DNA of 64,000 nucleotides from an uncultured Tissierellia bacterium (GTDB taxonomy: Bacteria; Bacillota; Clostridia; Tissierellales; Peptoniphilaceae), in NCBI GenBank assembly GCA_937923265.1, contig CALAJY010000023.1, forward strand, positions 26,071 through 90,070. The letters run 5' to 3'. Positions 1 to 8,674 of this stretch are shown here, piece by piece. The position numbers were made by a program, and so were the translations under genes. Numbering within the stretch: the stretch's first letter is position 1; each line of letters begins with the position of its first letter. The notes beneath the pieces are model-generated. The model was not told the origin of the DNA and did not search any database. It saw only the letters and a program-made list of their open reading frames with translations.

Positions 1-315
1 CTTCTATTTCGAAAATGGTGGCCACTATCTACAGAGTCTGCTTTTCCAACAAACAGTACGAAACAATATGGACAATAAACGAGTAAGAATCGTCTAACTT
101 AGGGTGGTATTACAAAGGCCTGCTCTTAAATAAGCGGTCTCACGAAAACTATAGATGCGATTCCTTCGTTCCCTTTTCGCTAAAATAAGACGAAATTAAT
201 AAATCGTTTCTTCCTGAAATTGTCTTTCTTTGAATCGTTATTCGCCGATAAGCCAAAGACCGAAGACTACCGGCTTTCATGAACGATGTGTGCCATTTTC
301 TATCGATTGATAAAC
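1..315. other. No gene recognised at the left edge
   Basis: This 315-base AT-rich stretch lies downstream of the last small gene of the type VII-like locus. I see no open frame with a ribosome site and no clear hairpin with a T-run. It may hold the distal part of a 3' region or a decayed gene, but nothing in it can be named. Confidence 0.5.
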
Positions 316-606
316 TTAAGCTTCTTCTGTCTTTCCAACTTGCCGAAATGCCTCTGCCAGGCTGATATCTTCTCTTCCCCAGGTATAGGAAACCGCTTTT
401 AAGCAGGTGGTATCTTTCAATAATAGTTCCTGCAGAGTCTTCCTCGTTTCATTACCTGCCCGCAAAACCTCATTCATTTCAGACATTCCCTCCAGCTTAA
501 CAAGAGTGTCTGACGTAAAGGTTGTTTCCATGATTCCTTTTGCGCCCTCTTCCATACCTGCTACCGCAAATAGAAATTGATCGATATCCATCTTTATTTC
601 TGTCAT
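316..606 (-). CDS. Small helical protein of the type VII locus (WXG100-size)
   Basis: A 96-residue protein without signal peptide, cysteine-poor, and predicted largely helical with a central break, which is the size and look of WXG100-superfamily substrates or chaperones. It has no canonical central WxG; a Y-T-W-G-R motif lies near residue 75. The start is well placed: AAAGGAG lies about six bases before the ATG. It follows the first WXG100 gene on the same strand after a hairpin at 807-830. I infer a substrate or partner of the EssC-type system, resembling the SACOL2603-like (TIGR04197) group of small type VII effectors, but this family match is from general look only. Confidence 0.5.
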   Translation of the reverse strand: MTEIKMDIDQFLFAVAGMEEGAKGIMETTFTSDTLVKLEGMSEMNEVLRAGNETRKTLQELLLKDTTCLKAVSYTWGREDISLAEAFRQVGKTEEA

Positions 607-806
607 GCTTCTCTCCTTTAATCCATATATTTTTTACGTATCTTCATTTCCGGTGGCATCGCTTACTCGCTGTTCTTCTCCCGTATCAGAAGGAATGCTT
701 CCGGTATTCGGACATTGAGTCCTTCCGAAGAACTCATTTCATTGAACGTCTCATCCGCCTCCGGCTATGCCAATAAAATGCAACAAAGAAAAAAAGATAG
801 AAAGAA

Positions 807-830
807 GCCCCCCTTTTTAGAAAGGGAGGC
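807..830 (-). terminator. Hairpin after the first WXG100 gene
   Basis: An inverted repeat (807-816 with 821-830, one mismatch, 4-base loop) begins 11 bases after the WXG100 stop codon. On the minus strand it is followed by a broken T-rich run. It may be a weak terminator or a processing and stability hairpin, with some read-through to the next gene. Confidence 0.5.
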
Positions 831-841
831 ACTCCATCCAA

Positions 842-1132
842 CTAACCGCGATAGGCGCTGGCAATCTCCTCATCCGTAGACTGTAGAGTTTCTGCCGTTT
901 GATCTAAGGAAGCTGCGATTTCGTTAATCAATTCTTCCGCTTTCACAAAGCCGGGTCGAAGTTCCGAAAAACGCTCCGCATAAGATTGTGCTGCTGCACC
1001 CTCCCACTCTTCTTGAAGGGCACTCAAAAGGGCGTCCATCTTCTGAATTACCGCATTCACATTCTCGGCTTCCGTGCGATATTCTCCTGCTCTTGAATGC
1101 ATCTGTTCCGGTGTAATACGAATTTGTCCCAT
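842..1132 (-). CDS. WXG100 protein, EsxA-like (copy 1)
   Basis: A 96-residue WXG100 protein: two helices joined by a W43-E44-G45 turn, with no signal peptide. Such proteins are small helical-hairpin dimers exported by ESX/Yuk type VII systems. An upstream in-frame ATG at 1144 exists, but its codon overlaps the Shine-Dalgarno GGAGGA that sits properly before the ATG at 1132; the second copy also begins at this Met, so 1132 is chosen. The protein differs from copy 2 (3771-4061) at one residue only (Ser56 here, Asn56 there), while the DNA differs at many silent positions. The C-terminus ends in an Ala-Tyr-Arg-Gly tail. It has its own leader with blocks shared with copy 2. Confidence 0.93.
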   Translation of the reverse strand: MGQIRITPEQMHSRAGEYRTEAENVNAVIQKMDALLSALQEEWEGAAAQSYAERFSELRPGFVKAEELINEIAASLDQTAETLQSTDEEIASAYRG

Positions 1133-1175
1133 TTCTTCCTCCATAAAATCGTTCGGTATTAAAAATGTTATGTTT

Positions 1176-1230
1176 TACAACACCAGTTTAAAAAAGAAGA
1201 AAAGGGCTTTGTGTTAAGACTTTGTAAATT
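1176..1230 (-). promoter_or_regulatory. Conserved two-block leader element of WXG100 copy 1
   Basis: Two blocks (about 1176-1190 and 1211-1230) are nearly identical to blocks at 4116-4130 and 4151-4170 upstream of WXG100 copy 2. The 20-base distance between blocks is the same in both places although the sequence in between differs. This suggests a promoter with an alternative sigma factor or a regulator site shared by the two esx genes; the blocks do not fit a normal -35/-10 pair. Confidence 0.45.
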
Positions 1231-1273
1231 CGTAAGTACGATCATTCGACCATAAAAAACAGAAGGACAAAAA

Positions 1274-1305
1274 AACAGCACAAAGATTTCCTCCTTTGTG
1301 CTGTT
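1274..1305 (-). terminator. Strong intrinsic terminator
   Basis: A perfect 12-bp stem (1274-1285 with 1294-1305) with an 8-base loop is followed on the minus strand by a T-run. It ends the transcript of the gene at 1381-1851 and separates it from WXG100 copy 1. Confidence 0.85.
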
Positions 1306-1380
1306 GATGGGAAGCGTAGTAGAAATCGTGAACGTCTAGCGTTGAACGGAATCTTGTCCAATCGTCAATGAAGCGTCTTC

Positions 1381-1851
1381 TTATCCATTATCTGTTTGAG
1401 GGGGCATCAACACATCTGCATATCCAACATGAACATTATGGAAGCTATCTATAAACTCGCTTCCATCAAAAGCTTCTTCCCTATGAAGTCCCTTCGTTGG
1501 AACTTTCAAGTGAATCATCATCGCTTCCTTGGGCCCCAAGCAACCAATAAATTCTTTTCGCAATTGTACTTGCAAACCCGCAATATGAACGCCTTCTCTT
1601 TGTAGAAATAGATGAAGTTCCCCATCGATTTCATTCACAGGCCGACTCGTATTATTCACAAAAAGCGAGATTAGGAAGATGCTCTTTTCAAAATTGTCGT
1701 AAAGCCCATGTACCGGTAGGAAAGAAATTTCTTCCGATGAAGATAAATCCAAGCAATCTGCTTCCTTTTGAAGTTCTTCCAACAGCCCCCGCACGCTTGT
1801 TTGGCGAATCATTTCGACTTGAGCCTTGGGTAGAACCAATTTTAACGTCAC
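1381..1851 (-). CDS. Type VII locus protein, possibly SLAP-domain-like
   Basis: A 156-residue soluble protein. The GTG at 1851 is chosen because AAGGAGG lies six bases upstream; the longer frame to 1935 would overlap the preceding gene and encode a very basic artefact. The middle part (approximately residues 45-130) reads as a beta-rich domain with the pattern of a short fold on N-x-x-x-x-P-V-N, then a hydrophobic strand, then a K-E-(F/L) step, which resembles the small SLAP domain found in Bacillota; this is a tentative match. It sits between a coiled-coil gene (16 bases upstream) and a strong terminator, so it is the last gene of its unit. Function unknown; a structural or chaperone role for secretion is inference. 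Confidence 0.5.
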   Translation of the reverse strand: MTLKLVLPKAQVEMIRQTSVRGLLEELQKEADCLDLSSSEEISFLPVHGLYDNFEKSIFLISLFVNNTSRPVNEIDGELHLFLQREGVHIAGLQVQLRKEFIGCLGPKEAMMIHLKVPTKGLHREEAFDGSEFIDSFHNVHVGYADVLMPPQTDNG

Positions 1852-1867
1852 CGCTTCCTCCTTAAAG

Positions 1868-2332
1868 TTAATATTCTTCTTCCGCTCGCCGCCGCTCTTC
1901 TTCCTCCGCCTTTTCTCTTGCAACTGCTGCGTCATAGTCTGCTTCCAAAGAATTAATGTCTCCTTCTAAACTGACAATTTTTTGTTTCAATGCTCGAATT
2001 TGTTGCTGCCGTTTGAAGATCTCTTGATTTAATGAGAACACATCAAGATCAAGCCCGGTCAAAATACCATGATAAGAAGAACTGTGTCTTTCAATCAGTG
2101 GCTGGTAACGAGAGTCATACACGTTGCCTTGAAACTCCTCCTGTTTTTTCGCCATTTCCTCCTTATCTTGATTTCTTTGATCCAAAAAATCACCTTTACA
2201 CTCTTTGTAGTTACCAATGATTTCCCTCATTTCCTCAATTTCCTTCTCAAGGGCCTTGATTTCACCTTGGCAGCCTTTGATTTCGCCCTTTTTAGCATCA
2301 ATTTCTGAACGAATGGAACCACTGCTAGCCAT
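1868..2332 (-). CDS. Coiled-coil protein of the type VII locus
   Basis: A 154-residue protein that is almost entirely charged and helical: a heptad-rich coiled coil at residues 5-70, a break around F-Q-G-N-V-Y-D, then a second coiled coil ending in a Glu/Arg-rich tail. The start ATG at 2332 has AAAGGAG five bases upstream; the longer frame has none. The layout resembles the DUF5082/YwqH-type helical partners that accompany LXG or WXG proteins in Bacillota type VII loci, but I cannot confirm the family. It is followed 16 bases later by the possible SLAP-like gene, so the two are probably co-transcribed and may form a pair. Confidence 0.5.
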   Translation of the reverse strand: MASSGSIRSEIDAKKGEIKGCQGEIKALEKEIEEMREIIGNYKECKGDFLDQRNQDKEEMAKKQEEFQGNVYDSRYQPLIERHSSSYHGILTGLDLDVFSLNQEIFKRQQQIRALKQKIVSLEGDINSLEADYDAAVAREKAEEEERRRAEEEY

Positions 2333-2558
2333 AAAAACTCCTTTCTTGTAGATAATAATTCGAAAATCGTCGATTATCACATAGAACACTCAACCCGCAA
2401 AATGAAATAGAAATACGGCAACGAAACCCTTCTATCCGAATATTTGCGACTACATCATTTTTAAAAGTTCCATTTTGGAGCAAAACATAGTCTCCAAAGA
2501 GTTACGGGCTCTTGCCGCCCAACAAATAAAGAAGATAAGAATGCCTGATCCTCTCCTT

Positions 2559-3680
2559 TTATTTCCCGCCTGTCATCATCTCTTTATTCTCTACTACAAC
2601 GGCTTCGGTTACCTTAGAGTCAAAATCTCTGAAAAATGCGAGATAGGTCTCATAGGAAGCCTGACAACACCAGGATAAGAACTCGGTAACATTCACCCCG
2701 TTTGCCATGAGGCCGACAAACTCCACGGTGTAAATCTCCGGATGATTCCGGAGTTCCTGCAGATAACGTGCAAAAAGCTCATCTCGAATACGGTAAAACA
2801 CCTCTTCTTTTAAAGGATTTCGGAAGGATTCTTTATAGAGAACAAAGTCATCCTCCATGCAAATAAGGCTGGTATCTGCTTCATCCACAGAAATCACAAA
2901 AATGGGAACTTCCGCAAACTGTTGATATAGAGCAAGAAACCAATATTTCAGGAGGGGGGCAACTCTCACATCGATAAAATCAAAGGTGATAATGTTTATG
3001 CAAAACTCCCCCATATCCGGTTCCTGGTGCATCATGTCCTGTTTTAAATAGGGGTCAACATCCATCATAGGAAGGGTAACCGACCAATCCCTGTCATCGA
3101 AAGAAAAGGTCGATAATTTGCTTTTGTCTAAATGTTCCGTATTTCCACAACAGCAAAAATAAAAATTCCTAGCGACTAAAAGCTGGTTCCGACACTCCAA
3201 GAGCTCCTCATAGGTGATTTTGGTTAAATCGGCTTCCCGTTTCTCCAAGGTGTAAGACTTATTGGAATTAGCAAACTCTACTGCCCTCTCATAGGCAACA
3301 TAGGTGGGAATCTTACAATCTTCCCGAAACTTTTTTAATAATTCCGATTTAATAAAGCGAAAGGCTTTCTCCTCCCACTCGGTCTGAATCAGGGCTTCCT
3401 GAATCCGAAGCATGGAGTCAATCAGGTCAATCTTAGGAACCTTATAGCAAAGCGCCGAGTAGTTTTGCATCACATTTACATCGAAATCGTACTCCGGAAG
3501 AAGAATCTTAAGATACTCCACTACAAACTCGCCAAAAGCTAAGTTTGATTGAAATGCCTTCTCCTCATTGATTAGAAAGATCTTTGTCGTCATTCCCCCT
3601 AAAAAACCAACAGAAACGATAAAATCATTTCCCGCTTCTGAATTATTGATAAATTCGTAGTTGACAGACTGTTCTTTCAT
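2559..3680 (-). CDS. Probable degenerate M16-like (insulinase-fold) protein
   Basis: A 373-residue cytosolic protein. The ATG at 3680 is preferred since GGGAG lies eight bases upstream; the TTG six codons earlier has no ribosome site. Around residues 110-180 the layout recalls an M16 half: long helix with E-x-x-F, a K-x-x-x-x-x-D-x-x-(I/T)-P-x-x-x-A segment, then I-T-x-E-E-L and a strand ending C-C-G-N. The zinc motif HxxEH of active M16 peptidases is not present anywhere, so it would be an inactive member or a different fold. It sits between WXG100 copy 2 (with a hairpin in between) and the coiled-coil gene, which suggests a role in handling type VII substrates. Low certainty on family. Confidence 0.4.
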   Translation of the reverse strand: MKEQSVNYEFINNSEAGNDFIVSVGFLGGMTTKIFLINEEKAFQSNLAFGEFVVEYLKILLPEYDFDVNVMQNYSALCYKVPKIDLIDSMLRIQEALIQTEWEEKAFRFIKSELLKKFREDCKIPTYVAYERAVEFANSNKSYTLEKREADLTKITYEELLECRNQLLVARNFYFCCCGNTEHLDKSKLSTFSFDDRDWSVTLPMMDVDPYLKQDMMHQEPDMGEFCINIITFDFIDVRVAPLLKYWFLALYQQFAEVPIFVISVDEADTSLICMEDDFVLYKESFRNPLKEEVFYRIRDELFARYLQELRNHPEIYTVEFVGLMANGVNVTEFLSWCCQASYETYLAFFRDFDSKVTEAVVVENKEMMTGGK

Positions 3681-3733
3681 GAAATTTTCTCCCATCAATT
3701 TCTCTTGGACAAAGAAAGCGGTGTAGAAGAAAT

Positions 3734-3761
3734 AATCCTCCCTTCCGAAGAAGGGAGGATT
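3734..3761 (-). terminator. Hairpin between WXG100 copy 2 and the next gene
   Basis: A perfect 12-bp stem (3734-3745 with 3750-3761) with a CGAA tetraloop lies nine bases after the WXG100 stop. The minus strand then reads an imperfect T-rich run. It may act as a partial terminator or RNA end protector that gives much more WXG100 message than message for the genes behind it. Confidence 0.65.
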
Positions 3762-3770
3762 CCTATCCCA

Positions 3771-4061
3771 CTATCCGCGGTAGGCGCTGGCAATCTCTTC
3801 ATCGGTAGACTGCAGGGTCTCTGCCGTCTGGTCTAACGAAGCTGCAATCTCGTTGATCAATTCCTCAGCTTTTACAAAGCCGGGACGAAGTTCATTAAAG
3901 CGTTCTGCATAAGACTGTGCAGCCGCACCTTCCCACTCTTCCTGAAGGGCACTGAGTAAAGCATCCATTTTCTGAATCACTGCATTGACATTCTCCGCTT
4001 CCGTGCGATATTCTCCAGCTCTGGAATGCATCTGTTCCGGCGTAATACGAATTTGTCCCAT
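3771..4061 (-). CDS. WXG100 protein, EsxA-like (copy 2)
   Basis: A 96-residue WXG100 protein with the W43-E44-G45 turn and AGGAGG seven bases before the ATG. It is the same protein as copy 1 except for Asn56. It lies 110 bases downstream of the EssC-type ATPase gene and carries its own conserved leader, so it can be expressed from the main operon or on its own. In type VII systems the WXG100 proteins are both substrates and needed parts of the machine; EssC C-terminal ATPase domains bind their export signals. Confidence 0.95.
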   Translation of the reverse strand: MGQIRITPEQMHSRAGEYRTEAENVNAVIQKMDALLSALQEEWEGAAAQSYAERFNELRPGFVKAEELINEIAASLDQTAETLQSTDEEIASAYRG

Positions 4062-4115
4062 TGTTTCCTCCTAAAAGTATTCTGTGTTTCTTTCTTTCCG
4101 GTTCGTCCTATCAAC

Positions 4116-4170
4116 TACAAGACCAGTTTAGAGGACCATCAAGAGCCCGCGTGTTAAGTCTTTGTAAATT
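4116..4170 (-). promoter_or_regulatory. Conserved two-block leader element of WXG100 copy 2
   Basis: The blocks at 4116-4130 and 4151-4170 match those upstream of WXG100 copy 1 with the same 20-base separation, while the spacer and the distance to the start codon differ. The far block starts only two bases after the EssC stop codon at 4172. Such conservation outside coding sequence points to a functional promoter or regulator site. Confidence 0.45.
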
Positions 4171-4171
4171 T

Positions 4172-7100
4172 TCACAGGTTTCGTCCCTTGACGGTCTTTA
4201 ATTTGTGAACGACCTTGCCATGGATGTGGAAGGCTTCCTCATCTCCACTCACGGCAGCAAACTGACGCATGGTTTTCAGAGGAAGATCACAGATCTTTAG
4301 ATCTCGTAAATGATCAAAATACAGGTAGTTCGCTTCATCGCGAAGCACCCGGAGAAGCTCCGGCGCCTGGTAATTGATGACCCGGTTCTCCAGGCAAGAG
4401 ATCACGATCCAGATGTTCATGTTCCGATAGCGACTGATTAACTTTTTCATGGTGTCCAGCTGGTTCGGGTCTTCCGAAAGACTTCGTACCAAATCCATCT
4501 GGTTGATCACGAGAACAAGAAGGGGAGATTTCGCAACCGTTTCAAAATCCCCTTGGGCATAGGTCTCATACCGCTCCCTCACCGTCTCCACGACCTCATC
4601 GATATCTGCGAGGGAACCGGGGACGGAGACCTGGTAATCCGTGACATTGGCTTCTTCCCGCAAGGAATACAGCTCACGATTGATGCCGTCAAAGAGATAG
4701 ACCTGAGTCTGCAGGGATTCTTTGGCCCCAAGTTGGTGAACCATGGAGCGAATCCAGCTCACTTTCACCGCACTCTCGGAAGAAACGATGCCGAGGATAC
4801 TCTCTTTTGCAAGGTCCACGGCGTAGCGATCCACCGTTTCGAAGTCCAAGCCCCAAATCGTGTGGAAGCCGGTATCCTCTTCCCGGTCCACGTACTCTTC
4901 CAGGTCTTCCTCGTAGAGATGGGCGGGAATCACCGGAATCCGCATGCTCCGCTCCTCCCCATATTTCTCGTTGATTTCGGCAATCCATGCCCGCCGGGAA
5001 CCGCTTGCAGATTCTCCGGAAAACGCCCGATAGAATTGAACCTCCAAAAAGCGCTTATCCTCTTGCAGCAGACCCCTTCCCGGAATCTCTTCCAACCGCT
5101 CCCGGCAATGGGTGAAGAGCATGTTATATTCCCCCGGATCATTATTAAAGAGGGCCATGCGACGCTGGAAACTTCCCAGGTACTTCATGGATAAACTATG
5201 GGTGGAAGGTGCCGCTGCAACGATCGTGATGCCCAGGGAAACCCCCTCATTCAAGAGGTATAGGAGTCGGTCATCCTCCATGAACCTTGCCTGCCGAAGA
5301 GCGGACAAGCCATCGATCACTAAGAAGATGTGAGAGAGATCTTGGCCCACTTCCTGCAGGTAGCTCTGATAGGAATTCACGCCTGCCTGAATAAACCGTT
5401 GCTTTCGCTCCTCCACCTCGCGGATGAGCAGTTTCATCAGGGATTCAAATTTTTGGTCCTCCTCCTGGGTCACGACCCCTCCGACGTGGTGGAGTGCGTT
5501 CATCGAGGTGAGGGCCATGGAGGCATAATCGATGATAAAGATCGTCGCCTGCTTGGGAGAGAGGGATTCCGCAAGGGAACGGATGACCGTTAAGAGAAAA
5601 TTGGTCTTGCCCATCTGTGCGGATCCGGTCAAGAGCACGTTATTTTGCATCAAATCCAGTGCGTAGGGGTCCTGCTTTTGATGATCCGGGTCATCATAGA
5701 CTCCCACGGGAAGCTCAAGCTTCGCATCCTCGGTAAAGGCCGCCGCTTCCCGGGGATAAGGAATCTTTTCTTCCAGGGGCGGCAAAAAGACCGGGGACAG
5801 GGCATCCAAGGAGATGGTCTTCGAATATTCCGCAATGTATTCCACCAGTGCCTCCAATTGGCTCCGGCGATGGCCTCCCTCCTCCTTGGTTTTCGTCTGG
5901 TAAAGCAATTTCTTCTGTCCGGCAATGGAAAGCTGATAGATCTTAAATTCCTGACCACTCTCCTCCGACTCCACTTCCGGAGCTCCGCTATAAGCGGATT
6001 GAAAGAGTTCAAAGCGTTCGTTGTTTCCCACCTGCAGGTAAGCACGTCCCGGTTCCTTGATTTCCGCCGCCAAGGGAGAATGGATCACCTCATTGGAATC
6101 CTGCCGTTCCTGGACCTTCAAACAGATGCGCAGACGGGAGTTACTCCAAATCTGGTCATTCACCTGGCCGGCGGGTTTCTGTGTCGCCAGGATCATGTGA
6201 ACCCCGAGGCTTCGTCCGATGCGGGCCGTGGAAATGAGCTCCTTCATAAACTCCGGCTGCTTCTGCTTCAACTCTGCAAACTCATCGACGACAATGATGA
6301 GATGCGGGAGGGGAACCGCCGTCTCTTTCCTGCGGAAGCACTCAATATATTTATCGATATGGTTGACCTCCTGCTGGGCAAAGAGACGCTGGCGTTTTTC
6401 GAGCTCCGCCTTGATAAAGCGCAGGGACCGTTCCACCGTTTTTCCCTCAATATTCGTGATGGTGCCCGTCAAATGGGGGAGGCTGCGGAATTGGTTGGCC
6501 ATTCCGCCGCCTTTAAAGTCGATGATCAAAAAGGCGATCTCATAGGGATGGAACCGTGTCGCCAACATCATCAGATAGGTTTGCAGCAGTTCGGACTTTC
6601 CTGATCCTGTCGTTCCTGCAACCAGACCGTGAGGACCATCTCCCGTGTCATGCAAATCCAGGCTCACGATGCCACTTTGGTTGACTCCCACGGGAACACT
6701 CATGCTCTCTGCAACATTGGAACTGACCCAATTCGTCGCCAGGTCCACATCCGATACCGTTAACACGTTCATCAATTCAAATAAAGAGATATGATCCGTC
6801 AGACTGCCCTGCAGGGAAATCTCCTTTGTGAAAATGGGCGCCAACCGTCGAAGGATGGTCCCATAGGAAACCGGATCCATGGTGGGAAACTGAAAGTCCA
6901 CCCTCTTGGTGCCATCGTTCACGTCCACCAGTTGCCCCGTGTAACCCTCTCCCGTGAAGACGAGGTAGGAGCAGCCTTCGGGGATATGACCCTGTTGGTC
7001 CGCAAAAAAGACGAAGTGGAAGTTCAGGTCCTTGGCATCCTTCAAAAACTTGGAAAGGGGATGCGTCTTGAAATCCAGGGGATCGAAGAAAAAGACCATC

Positions 7101-8674
7101 ACGGAGGCCTGCCGGTCATTTCTTTGACGGGCACTGAGCTGCTTATACATCCACTCATAGATCACATTTTTGCTGTCTTCATCGCAAATCAGAAGACGAA
7201 AGCTGTCTTCCTCCGGATAGAGGTGGGGAAGCCAACGGAATTCCTCCACCAATTCTCGATGGTCGGGGGAGGCGACAATGGCGATCTTAACGGCACTCTT
7301 ATCCTGGCGAAGGGCGACATCCAGCACCATGTTCTTGAGCAGCTCGTAGCGATTCTCGAAGTCGCCGATGATGCCCGCCGCATCCACCTCGTTCATGTTC
7401 AGGACCACCGGAGCATTTCGGAGAATCTCATAGTGTTCCTTCAACTTTTCCGGTTGAAGTTCCAGCTCATCCTCAATCTCCAGTTTTTCGGCATCTTTGA
7501 TTTCAATTTTCCGTTCTGCGGGAACTTCTCCGGTTCCCAAACGGATGGACAAAAAGTCATCATCCTCCGGTCTTCGGTCAAAGAGGGACGAAGAAAACTG
7601 AAACCACCGTTGCCGAAGAAGATCTTGGGACGGATACGTGTCCTCCAGGACTTCCCGCTCCTCCCGGCGAGCCTGTTCAATCTCCGCCTTCTTCTTATCG
7701 ATATAAGCGGTATAAACCTCCTCTCGATGGGCCAGCTTTTCCTCGTGTTGCTTCTTGTTATCGCGCATCGTTAAGATGGCGGTGACAAAACCCGCCAGTC
7801 CCATCACCGCGGCAAAGATGATCATGCCTTGGCCCAAGAACATCATGAAGCCCGCCATAAGAACCAACATCAAGGTGGGAAGCAGCCGTACGAGAAGATT
7901 CGTGCGGGGCTCCTTGTCCTTTGTGGGAGGGTCCAGGATTTTGATGGGCTTGGTATTCACGAGCGACCGAATCCGCGTATTCAGGTGGTACTCGGGATAG
8001 GAATTCTTGATCGGAAAATCCTGAAAACTCAGTTGATGAATCGCCAAATCCGGTCGAATTTCCGTCCAAAGGACTTGATCTGCAAAATAAAAAGAGTAGT
8101 CGGACAGCGAGAAAAACGAATGGTTTGGTAAAAGTGCCCGGTCCTTTACCCTCTTATCATTGACATAGAGACCGTAGCCGGCGTTCTTGGGAAAAAGCAC
8201 GAGATTCTCATCCTGCTTCACCAAGCGGATGCGATCCTTGGATACATAAGGGCCGGAAAGGGAGATCACATCTTTCTCCTCACAGCCAATCTCTATGGAG
8301 GTCTGTTGACTCAAATCCACCGCCCGCTCATAAATGACCTTTCGGTAGAAAAAATCAATGAGGAATTCCAGCCGCAAGAGGCATTGCCCATTCGTCTCAC
8401 TCATCAAGGAAATCTCCGTCCCATGGCGGAGGGTAACACTTTTGTACTTTTGAATCTCTCCCTGAGAGAGGTAGACATTGTCCGAGCAATCCACGGTCCA
8501 TCCGTCATTATCCCGGTAGAAATCCAGGTAGAAACTCTCCAGAAAAAGATTTTGATAAAAACGAACATCGCAGTCTTTTTCTGTTCCGATGCGCGTCCGC
8601 TCCAGATTCTCTCCCAGTTCCAACTCTCGGTAAAAGTGCTTGGAAGAGAGGATCATCTTGTACCGTTCTCTCAT
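4172..8674 (-). CDS. essC: EssC/YukB-type FtsK-SpoIIIE ATPase of type VII secretion
   Basis: A 1500-residue motor protein of a type VIIb-like system. The N-terminal 200 residues form two FHA-like beta domains. A transmembrane pair follows at about 265-305. Then come FtsK/SpoIIIE modules: a degenerate one around 420-600, a first clear Walker A (G-T-T-G-S-G-K-S, about 684-691) with Walker B L-I-I-D-F-K-G-G-G, a second (G-S-A-Q-M-G-K-T, about 1018) with F-I-I-D-Y, and a C-terminal one near 1296 whose P-loop is lost. This is the usual EssC layout and length. GGAGGG lies four bases before the ATG, which overlaps the stop of the YukD-like gene by four bases, so the two are translationally coupled. 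It drives export of the WXG100 proteins encoded just downstream. Confidence 0.97.
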   Translation of the reverse strand: MRERYKMILSSKHFYRELELGENLERTRIGTEKDCDVRFYQNLFLESFYLDFYRDNDGWTVDCSDNVYLSQGEIQKYKSVTLRHGTEISLMSETNGQCLLRLEFLIDFFYRKVIYERAVDLSQQTSIEIGCEEKDVISLSGPYVSKDRIRLVKQDENLVLFPKNAGYGLYVNDKRVKDRALLPNHSFFSLSDYSFYFADQVLWTEIRPDLAIHQLSFQDFPIKNSYPEYHLNTRIRSLVNTKPIKILDPPTKDKEPRTNLLVRLLPTLMLVLMAGFMMFLGQGMIIFAAVMGLAGFVTAILTMRDNKKQHEEKLAHREEVYTAYIDKKKAEIEQARREEREVLEDTYPSQDLLRQRWFQFSSSLFDRRPEDDDFLSIRLGTGEVPAERKIEIKDAEKLEIEDELELQPEKLKEHYEILRNAPVVLNMNEVDAAGIIGDFENRYELLKNMVLDVALRQDKSAVKIAIVASPDHRELVEEFRWLPHLYPEEDSFRLLICDEDSKNVIYEWMYKQLSARQRNDRQASVMVFFFDPLDFKTHPLSKFLKDAKDLNFHFVFFADQQGHIPEGCSYLVFTGEGYTGQLVDVNDGTKRVDFQFPTMDPVSYGTILRRLAPIFTKEISLQGSLTDHISLFELMNVLTVSDVDLATNWVSSNVAESMSVPVGVNQSGIVSLDLHDTGDGPHGLVAGTTGSGKSELLQTYLMMLATRFHPYEIAFLIIDFKGGGMANQFRSLPHLTGTITNIEGKTVERSLRFIKAELEKRQRLFAQQEVNHIDKYIECFRRKETAVPLPHLIIVVDEFAELKQKQPEFMKELISTARIGRSLGVHMILATQKPAGQVNDQIWSNSRLRICLKVQERQDSNEVIHSPLAAEIKEPGRAYLQVGNNERFELFQSAYSGAPEVESEESGQEFKIYQLSIAGQKKLLYQTKTKEEGGHRRSQLEALVEYIAEYSKTISLDALSPVFLPPLEEKIPYPREAAAFTEDAKLELPVGVYDDPDHQKQDPYALDLMQNNVLLTGSAQMGKTNFLLTVIRSLAESLSPKQATIFIIDYASMALTSMNALHHVGGVVTQEEDQKFESLMKLLIREVEERKQRFIQAGVNSYQSYLQEVGQDLSHIFLVIDGLSALRQARFMEDDRLLYLLNEGVSLGITIVAAAPSTHSLSMKYLGSFQRRMALFNNDPGEYNMLFTHCRERLEEIPGRGLLQEDKRFLEVQFYRAFSGESASGSRRAWIAEINEKYGEERSMRIPVIPAHLYEEDLEEYVDREEDTGFHTIWGLDFETVDRYAVDLAKESILGIVSSESAVKVSWIRSMVHQLGAKESLQTQVYLFDGINRELYSLREEANVTDYQVSVPGSLADIDEVVETVRERYETYAQGDFETVAKSPLLVLVINQMDLVRSLSEDPNQLDTMKKLISRYRNMNIWIVISCLENRVINYQAPELLRVLRDEANYLYFDHLRDLKICDLPLKTMRQFAAVSGDEEAFHIHGKVVHKLKTVKGRNL

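Noticed and set aside
6791..7774. Long plus-strand open frames opposite essC (also 4553-5194 and 5645-6604)
   Set aside because: They are antisense to a strongly supported essC gene with clear ATPase motifs, have no good ribosome sites, and encode no recognisable domains; they reflect codon bias of the real gene.
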